Positions 1-4,085 of a stretch of 6,360 bases of DNA are shown here, piece by piece (position 1 is the first letter of the stretch; each line of letters opens with the position of its first letter). The notes beneath the pieces are model-generated. The model did no database searches and had not been told where the DNA came from. It saw only the letters and a list, made by a program, of their open reading frames with translations. Both the position numbers and the translations under genes were made by a program. Source of the stretch: Microcaldota archaeon (GTDB lineage: Archaea; Micrarchaeota; Micrarchaeia; Micrarchaeales; CABMGC01). The stretch is taken from the NCBI GenBank assembly GCA_027340645.1, contig DAHWQN010000038.1, positions 1 through 6,360 of the forward strand, in the 5' to 3' direction.

Positions 1-1
1 T

Positions 2-121
2 GATCTGTATCGCCGCGTAGCTTCAACGCTGTCAGTCAAGCACCCGAAATACTTCTACACTGAAGTTTTTATAGATTGGCTTTTGCAGTTTTACTGCATA
101 GCGTCTGTTTCCTTGGTGTAG
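2..121 (+). CDS. Possible C-terminal end of an unidentified protein (5' end outside window)
   Basis: An open frame enters from the left edge and stops at TAG 119-121, giving 39 residues that begin DLYRRVASTLSVKHPKYFYT. The other two + frames have stops within the first 63 bases. The codons look ordinary, and the peptide mixes charged, aromatic and hydrophobic residues like a real C-terminus. If real, it overlaps the end of dnaG tail to tail by 31 bases, comparable to the 16-base tail overlap of hjc and the metallopeptidase gene in this window. I recognise no family. With so little visible it could be a chance open frame; the sequence to the left would decide. Confidence 0.33.
   Translation, partial: DLYRRVASTLSVKHPKYFYTEVFIDWLLQFYCIASVSLV
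84..98. repeat. Short perfect hairpin across the dnaG stop codon
   Basis: TGCAGT (84-89) and ACTGCA (93-98) are perfect inverted arms around the 3-base loop TTT (90-92). The dnaG stop codon (93-91) lies in it. The - strand transcript has no run of U after the hairpin, so it is not a standard intrinsic terminator. It could mark an RNA 3' end or be chance. Confidence 0.35.
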
Positions 122-1494
122 AGTATTATGTTCTCATGCTTTTTAGACATCGGATTAGAGCGTAGACCGTATATTGCGCGTATGCCCTTCTGCAGTGCAA
201 GCTCCACAAGCCTTTGAGTTATCACACCATCAAGGACTATGCCATATACGTTACTTGAGCTCTGGACTGATGGCAGCAGATCGCGTATAGGAACCTCCTT
301 AATTACCGCACCGCTGTTGTCGTATAATCTACTGCGCAAAGTACCTGACAGAACATTAAGGCCGTTGGATAATTCTGACAGGACTGCCGCTTCAACTGCA
401 GGGCGCGGTGTGGTCTCTGCACTTTCCGCCTTGACGTTTCTGGACTCAATTGATGGTATAGCGTCATCATCGCTGTCTATGCCACGTATAATATCATGCT
501 TCTGCTGCGGAGCCTCGTACTTCTCACGCATGATAAGGCCATCTTCATGACTACTAGACTCGTGTTCTGAATCGCGTGGCTGCTGTCTTTGTTCAGTATG
601 CTGCCTAGAGTCATGATAATCGCGCGATGAGCTCGATGAGCTGTATGGCCTTGCGCTGCCGCGCGGGCTCTGTCTGTACTGGTCTAAAGGCACCTTCGTC
701 CGCATAGCCTTTATTATCTCCTTTCGCGTGAGGTCTTCAACCTCCTTCCCGTCAGGCGCCCTCGCTACGAAATCGACATCACAGACACTAGTTAGGTTTC
801 TGAGTATCATATCTCCGCCGCGGTCTCCATCGAGAAACACGGTTGCCTCTTTTTCCCTGCACAGATTTATTATACTATTCGGCACTGCGGTGGCTCCCCC
901 AACAGCAATTACGCTGGATACGTCATTTTTGAGAAGATTTAGCACGTCTGCACGGCCTTCTACTATTATTACCTCTGGACTCTTTCCTACTTCTGGGCCG
1001 GATGGCAGTTTTTCTGGACCGAAAGAGGTTATCTCACTTACCCTTACCTCTGACTGGACCAATTCTGACAACTCCTTGCTGTCAGGAAGTTCAGTGTTAA
1101 GCAATAGCTTTACTAGATCCTTTGCCCTTGTCAATATCTTGCGGCGCTTCTCAGAGCGCGTGTCTTCTACCTTTTCTACGGAGAACTGGGCTTCATAAGG
1201 GCCCACCCTGTCAACCGATTCTACAGCAGCCGCGAGTATGCACGTCTCTATCCTGTCGAGAGACGCAGGCAGTATCAGCTTGCCTACACTCCGATTATTT
1301 GACTGCGACAGATCTATTTCTATGCGTCCGATTTTGCCTCCTTTCTGGAGTTCGCGCAGGTCTAAATCATCTCCGAGAAGACCCTCAGTCTGCCCGAAAA
1401 CAGCCCCTATTATATCAGGCTTGTCTACCATGCCATTTATGGAGAACTTTGCCTCCACCATGTACTTTACTATGTCCAAATATGTTTTTGCCAT
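91..1494 (-). CDS. dnaG: Archaeal DnaG (Toprim primase-family protein)
   Basis: 467 residues. Residues 10-60 carry the archaeal DnaG N-terminal signature, including GAVFGQTEGLLGDDLDLREL (about 30-49) followed by GRIEI. A Toprim domain spans about 172-260, with the catalytic glutamate in VEGRADV (E179) and the metal-binding DxD in LDGDRGGD (D222, D224). Residues about 275-365 are a low-complexity Ser/Arg/His/Gln/Glu linker, probably disordered. A conserved-looking C-terminal domain covers about 370-460. In other archaea DnaG has been reported to synthesise primers and to associate with the RNA exosome through Csl4, so the role may be in replication, RNA decay or both. The ATG at 1494 is supported by GGTGAA four bases upstream. 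The start lies inside the preceding Toprim gene, so translation is probably coupled and the two genes share an mRNA. Confidence 0.95.
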   Translation of the reverse strand: MAKTYLDIVKYMVEAKFSINGMVDKPDIIGAVFGQTEGLLGDDLDLRELQKGGKIGRIEIDLSQSNNRSVGKLILPASLDRIETCILAAAVESVDRVGPYEAQFSVEKVEDTRSEKRRKILTRAKDLVKLLLNTELPDSKELSELVQSEVRVSEITSFGPEKLPSGPEVGKSPEVIIVEGRADVLNLLKNDVSSVIAVGGATAVPNSIINLCREKEATVFLDGDRGGDMILRNLTSVCDVDFVARAPDGKEVEDLTRKEIIKAMRTKVPLDQYRQSPRGSARPYSSSSSSRDYHDSRQHTEQRQQPRDSEHESSSHEDGLIMREKYEAPQQKHDIIRGIDSDDDAIPSIESRNVKAESAETTPRPAVEAAVLSELSNGLNVLSGTLRSRLYDNSGAVIKEVPIRDLLPSVQSSSNVYGIVLDGVITQRLVELALQKGIRAIYGLRSNPMSKKHENIILYTKETDAMQ

Positions 1495-1936
1495 TCAATT
1501 CACCAATTTTTCTTGTTTTTTCCCTTGTCTTTTCTCCTATCTCCAGTGCCTGCGATATCGGTTGAAGCATGTCCTGCACATGGACTGTGTTTAGCATCCT
1601 AAGAAGGCGGGTTCCAGACCTTTCATCTATAGATGCCCCATTTCCAGCGAGATGTGCTCCGAGTCTTTCTGCCTTTTCTGCTCCACGCCTGTCATCATCC
1701 ATGAAAAGTATCACATGTTCAGGCAACGGAAGCCCTGAACGCATTGCCTTTTCATAAGTATTAGCGCGTATACGCAATTGTTCTAATGCAGCAATATCGT
1801 GTCTGCCTTCAACAACAACGTATGAGTTTCTCATTTCTGAGAGAATTGACTCTATAGCCTTTCTCTTTTCAACGTCCTTTTCGTGCCTCAATTCAATCAC
1901 AGGAAAAGCTGGCATTACCGCGTTGAAAAGGTCCAC
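1415..1936 (-). CDS. Small stand-alone Toprim-domain protein next to dnaG
   Basis: Up to 173 residues. A compact Toprim fold is visible: YVVVEGRHD (about 39-47, catalytic E43), then VILFMDDDRRG (75-85, DxD at D80/D82, followed by Arg-Arg-Gly). Small archaeal Toprim proteins of this kind are poorly characterised; Toprim domains occur in primases, topoisomerases, OLD nucleases and RNase M5-like enzymes, so a nucleic-acid role is inferred only. Residues from about 130 form a charged helix. Residues 148-173 form a basic, His-rich tail encoded in the 80 bases shared with dnaG in another frame. The start is uncertain. GTG at 1936 is the farthest possible because TGA precedes it directly. ATG at 1915 (166 residues) overlaps the stop of the possible leader ORF as TAATG and keeps the whole Toprim domain. 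Neither has a clear ribosome-binding site of its own. Confidence 0.87.
   Translation of the reverse strand: MDLFNAVMPAFPVIELRHEKDVEKRKAIESILSEMRNSYVVVEGRHDIAALEQLRIRANTYEKAMRSGLPLPEHVILFMDDDRRGAEKAERLGAHLAGNGASIDERSGTRLLRMLNTVHVQDMLQPISQALEIGEKTREKTRKIGELNGKNIFGHSKVHGGGKVLHKWHGRQA
1499..1504 (-). promoter_or_regulatory. Ribosome-binding site of dnaG
   Basis: On the - strand GGTGAA stands four bases before the ATG at 1494, matching the GGTGA core expected to pair with the archaeal 16S tail. It lies inside the Toprim gene and supports this dnaG start over the internal ATG at codon 12. Confidence 0.7.
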
Positions 1937-1995
1937 TCATGGCACAAGGCTGCTATGCCCAGAATATTTCCATGATCATGAATGCGTGATACCAT
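1915..1995 (-). CDS. Possible 26-residue leader peptide upstream of the Toprim gene
   Basis: ATG at 1995 opens a frame that ends in TAA at 1917-1915; the peptide begins MVSRIHDHGNILGIAALC. A GGTG core lies five bases before the ATG (GGTGTGAAGATG), in nearly the same register as the site of dnaG. The TATA-like element near 2044-2051 would put an mRNA start near 2020, so this would be the first ATG in the message with a matching site. Its stop overlaps the ATG at 1915 of the Toprim frame as TAATG, a layout typical of translational coupling. No family is recognised and the peptide is short, so it could be untranslated leader. Support is the start signal and the stop/start overlap only. Confidence 0.35.
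   Translation of the reverse strand: MVSRIHDHGNILGIAALCHEWTFSTR
1971..1980. repeat. 10-base perfect palindrome
   Basis: CATGATCATG reads the same on both strands. It lies about 40 bases downstream of the predicted Toprim/dnaG mRNA start, inside the possible leader ORF. A dimeric regulator could bind such a site, but a 10-base palindrome is not rare enough to be convincing alone. Confidence 0.25.
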
Positions 1996-2032
1996 CTTCA
2001 CACCGATAAATGCAAGCTTAATATTTAGATAT

Positions 2033-2057
2033 GGAAGGGTAAGTTTATATGCCTTCC
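2033..2057. promoter_or_regulatory. Symmetric TATA element between the Toprim-dnaG and hjc genes
   Basis: The central TTTATATG (2044-2051) reads CATATAAA on the - strand, so it can act as a TATA box in either direction. It is flanked by perfect 6-base inverted arms, GGAAGG (2033-2038) and CCTTCC (2052-2057), so each strand has a purine-rich GGAAGG just upstream of the TATA, where the TFB recognition element would sit. For the - strand, transcription would start near 2020, about 25 bases before the leader ATG. For the + strand it would start near 2074. The - strand use is the better supported, because hjc has its own closer TATA. The arms could also be an operator. Confidence 0.5.
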
Positions 2058-2133
2058 GTAGATACACGAACTTATCTTTCCTAATGCAAAGTTAGAATCT
2101 GCCAATACAGTATGCAGGTACATGCGCAATGCC

Positions 2134-2140
2134 TATATAT
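2134..2140 (+). promoter_or_regulatory. TATA box for hjc
   Basis: TATATAT lies about 33 bases before the TTG at 2170. An mRNA starting about 25 bases downstream of the box would begin near 2162, leaving a leader of only a few bases. The box sits inside the longer open frame from ATG 2122, which argues against that longer start. Confidence 0.5.
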
Positions 2141-2169
2141 TTGTAAGCTGCATTAGGTCTTGTGTTTTA

Positions 2170-2613
2170 TTGCACAGATATGTTAAAGGGGCGCGCAGCG
2201 AAAGGGAGCTTCTGAACAGGCTTTATGAGAATGGATGGTCTGTTCTGAGAAGCGCCGGCTCTGGTGTCAACGCTCTTGGACCAGATATAGTTGCAGTGAA
2301 GGACAGGGTCATGCTGGCGTTCGAGTGCAAGGCCTGGGAGAAGAACAGGCTAAGTATAGATCATGATGCATATAGCAAGCTGCGCGAGTGGAATGACAAC
2401 ACAAAATTTCCGACATACATAGCATGGCGCATGAACGGAAAGGGCTGGTTCTTTGTAACGCTTGATGAACTCAAGCATGGAGAGAAAGACCACAGCATAA
2501 CACGCATACGCACTTTTGAGATAAATAGGCTGTTTGAGGATGTTGTGCGCAACTACTGTTCCGCTAATGAAAAAGCCACAGCTACATCATTCATGCTTCA
2601 TGAGCCGGTTTGA
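2170..2613 (+). CDS. hjc: Holliday junction resolvase, archaeal Hjc type
   Basis: 147 residues from TTG 2170, beginning MHRYVKGARSERELLNRLYE. Hjc cuts four-way DNA junctions during recombination and fork repair as a homodimer using metal ions. The nuclease core is intact and in order: E11-R12 in the first helix (SERELL), the RSAGS turn, D39 in GPDIVAV, and E52-x-K54 in FECKAW, the PD-(D/E)xK active site. The later WRMNGKGWFFV segment also fits the family, whose members are usually about 120-145 residues. The frame is open back to ATG 2122. The extra 16 residues have no counterpart in Hjc, are Cys/hydrophobic-rich and contain the best TATA box, so TTG is preferred. A weak AGGT at 2155-2158 is the only ribosome-binding candidate. 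The 3' end overlaps the convergent metallopeptidase gene by 16 bases. Confidence 0.9.
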   Translation: MHRYVKGARSERELLNRLYENGWSVLRSAGSGVNALGPDIVAVKDRVMLAFECKAWEKNRLSIDHDAYSKLREWNDNTKFPTYIAWRMNGKGWFFVTLDELKHGEKDHSITRIRTFEINRLFEDVVRNYCSANEKATATSFMLHEPV

Positions 2614-3440
2614 TCCGTACACATGTCGATTTCTGGAAGCGCCGTTTCAGCATCTGCCTCATGTACTTTTTCCAGTTGCTCAGCCTCTTCCTGCATGCCA
2701 AGCCTGTTCCCATTCTCCCTCAACCACTTCCTCCGCAGTTTATGGTCCGGAACCGCACGCTCAACTAGCTCCCAGAACCTACGTGAGTGATTGCGCACTT
2801 TCATGTGCGACAGCTCATGAACCATAACATAATCCAGCATTTCTTGCGGAGCGAACAACAGTTTGTAGTTCAGATTTATGTTGTTTTTCGGATACGAGGC
2901 ACTGCCCCACAACCGCATCTGCTTCCGTATATGCACGCCATTGTAGCTGAAGTTGTAGTACATGCCATTTAGTTCATCGAGCCTTGCACGTACATCAGGC
3001 AGCATGCACTTCGAGAGCACCATGCGTACAAGGTTTGGTATGTGCTCATCTTTTTTGCTATTCGCGTCTAATTCAGGAACTTTTATTACTATGTGGTTGC
3101 CTATAAGCCTCGCTTTTGAGTACTTCGCACCGGACACAGCAGTTATTGATATGGTGAACTCCCTTCCGAGAACATTTATCCTCTGGCCGTCTTTGAAATT
3201 CGGCAGCGCCTCCCTAGATTCAAGGTCTGCAAATCCATTCCCTGACATTTTTTCCAGACGTTTCAGTATTCTCCTCTCAAATAATTCAAGAGCGTGGAAT
3301 CCATTGCCCTTGTTTATCGAAAGAGGCAGGCGTATTGTTACCTTACTACTATAGAAATGAGCAGCAATTGTTTTCCTATGTTGGTATATGTACTCCGTTG
3401 CGAACCTCCTTCCACCGATGTCGATGTAGGGCCCCAGCAA
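2598..3440 (-). CDS. YgjP-like (DUF45/COG1451) zinc metallopeptidase
   Basis: 280 residues. The domain begins with the IGGRRFATEYI-type strand (about 8-18) and QHRKTIAAHFYSSKVTIRLP (20-39). The central FKDGQRINVLGREFTI (82-97) follows, then the catalytic part. RLWGSAS and INLNYKL (176-194) precede the zinc site HELSH (H208, E209, H212) with a further ligand H218 in NHSRRFW. Known YgjP-like proteins have this HExxH-x5-H layout and no signal peptide, so a cytoplasmic enzyme is expected; substrates are generally unknown. The acidic tail from about 245 is an extension. The start is TTG: an in-frame TGA lies directly upstream, and TGAGATGAT precedes it at the same 3-base spacing as in the gene before. 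It is the last gene of the surface-protein operon, 9 bases after its neighbour. Confidence 0.9.
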   Translation of the reverse strand: MLGPYIDIGGRRFATEYIYQHRKTIAAHFYSSKVTIRLPLSINKGNGFHALELFERRILKRLEKMSGNGFADLESREALPNFKDGQRINVLGREFTISITAVSGAKYSKARLIGNHIVIKVPELDANSKKDEHIPNLVRMVLSKCMLPDVRARLDELNGMYYNFSYNGVHIRKQMRLWGSASYPKNNINLNYKLLFAPQEMLDYVMVHELSHMKVRNHSRRFWELVERAVPDHKLRRKWLRENGNRLGMQEEAEQLEKVHEADAETALPEIDMCTDQTGS

Positions 3441-3443
3441 TCA

Positions 3444-3452
3444 ATCATCTCA
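3444..3452 (-). promoter_or_regulatory. Ribosome-binding site of the metallopeptidase gene
   Basis: TGAGATGAT ends three bases before the TTG at 3440 and begins with the stop codon of the 207-residue protein gene. It matches GGAGGTGAT at seven of nine positions and supports the unusual TTG start. The same nine bases at the same distance occur before the upstream gene. Confidence 0.6.
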
Positions 3453-4073
3453 GCGCAGATCCACGGCTATGGGACAACTTTTAAAGAAGATATCATTGCC
3501 GGATAGGTACATATGCTGGGAAGTTATGGTGTTTGAGAATGTGGTGCTGTAATTGAAGGATATGCTAGGTTCTGCCTGCGCATCTCCAATGCATGTGCTT
3601 ACGTTCGGATTGGTAAGATTTATAGGATACCCTAAGCCGTGGGAGTAATAACAGCTTGTCTGATTGACCTCAAAGAAGTCTATGGTGCTGGGACTTCTTT
3701 TGCTTGAGAGAACCTGCAATACAGATGTAGAGCACTGCAGCTCATAGTTAAGCTGCGTGTTGTTGGAGAATGACAGCAAAACAGCTACGCGCGGAGCAGC
3801 ATCGAAATTCGACCTGAACTCCGAGAAGGACGCTCCAGGCTGCGTAGGACCTGTGTTGAAATATATGACGTATATTGCTATGGCAACTGCGGCTATTATA
3901 AGAACTAACGCTATAACAGAATAGATTGCCTGCTTCCTGCCCTTGCCTTCGGACTCCTGCGCCTTATGAACATTTTCCTGCTGCTTTGGAGACTGCTGCT
4001 TCTTTTCCTGCGCTGGCTTTTGGTTTTCAGCTCCAGCTTTACTTTTTTCCTGTCCTTGCTTCTTCTTTGCCAT
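3450..4073 (-). CDS. Single-pass membrane protein with Lys/Gln-rich cytoplasmic N-terminus and four-Cys external domain
   Basis: 207 residues, no family recognised. Residues 1-47 are almost entirely Lys, Gln, Glu, Ala and Ser and should lie in the cytoplasm. Residues about 49-72 are a strong membrane segment (YSVIALVLIIAAVAIAIYVI). The remainder is outside the membrane, with about five N-x-S/T glycosylation sequons and four cysteines (C114, C141, C161, C200). The strand/helix order VAVLLS, QCSTSVLQVL, IDFFEVNQTSC, STCIGDAQAEPSISF and a C-terminal CPIAVDLR parallels the end of the 685-residue protein upstream, suggesting a shared domain, possibly thioredoxin-like. The start ATG is four bases after the upstream stop, with TGAGATGAT three bases before it. 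This spacing makes co-transcription and coupled translation likely. Confidence 0.8.
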   Translation of the reverse strand: MAKKKQGQEKSKAGAENQKPAQEKKQQSPKQQENVHKAQESEGKGRKQAIYSVIALVLIIAAVAIAIYVIYFNTGPTQPGASFSEFRSNFDAAPRVAVLLSFSNNTQLNYELQCSTSVLQVLSSKRSPSTIDFFEVNQTSCYYSHGLGYPINLTNPNVSTCIGDAQAEPSISFNYSTTFSNTITSQHMYLSGNDIFFKSCPIAVDLR

Positions 4074-4076
4074 TAT

Positions 4077-4085
4077 ATCATCTCA
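4077..4085 (-). promoter_or_regulatory. Ribosome-binding site of the 207-residue protein gene
   Basis: TGAGATGAT ends three bases before the ATG at 4073. The last codons of the upstream gene, GTG AGA TGA, run through it, so the upstream stop and this site overlap. Confidence 0.6.

Noticed and set aside
65..73. TATA-like CTATAAAAA on the - strand downstream of dnaG
   Set aside because: No start codon with a usable frame follows on the - strand within the window; AT-rich words like this occur often by chance.
728..1198. Long + strand open frame opposite dnaG (156 residues)
   Set aside because: It lies wholly antisense to conserved DnaG coding sequence, its Ser/Thr/Phe-rich peptide fits no family, and no promoter or start signal is evident. 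The same applies to + frames at 239-550, 1122-1565 and 1238-1594.
2962..3354. + strand open frame opposite the metallopeptidase gene (130 residues)
   Set aside because: It is a shadow of a well-supported conserved gene and has no recognisable motifs.
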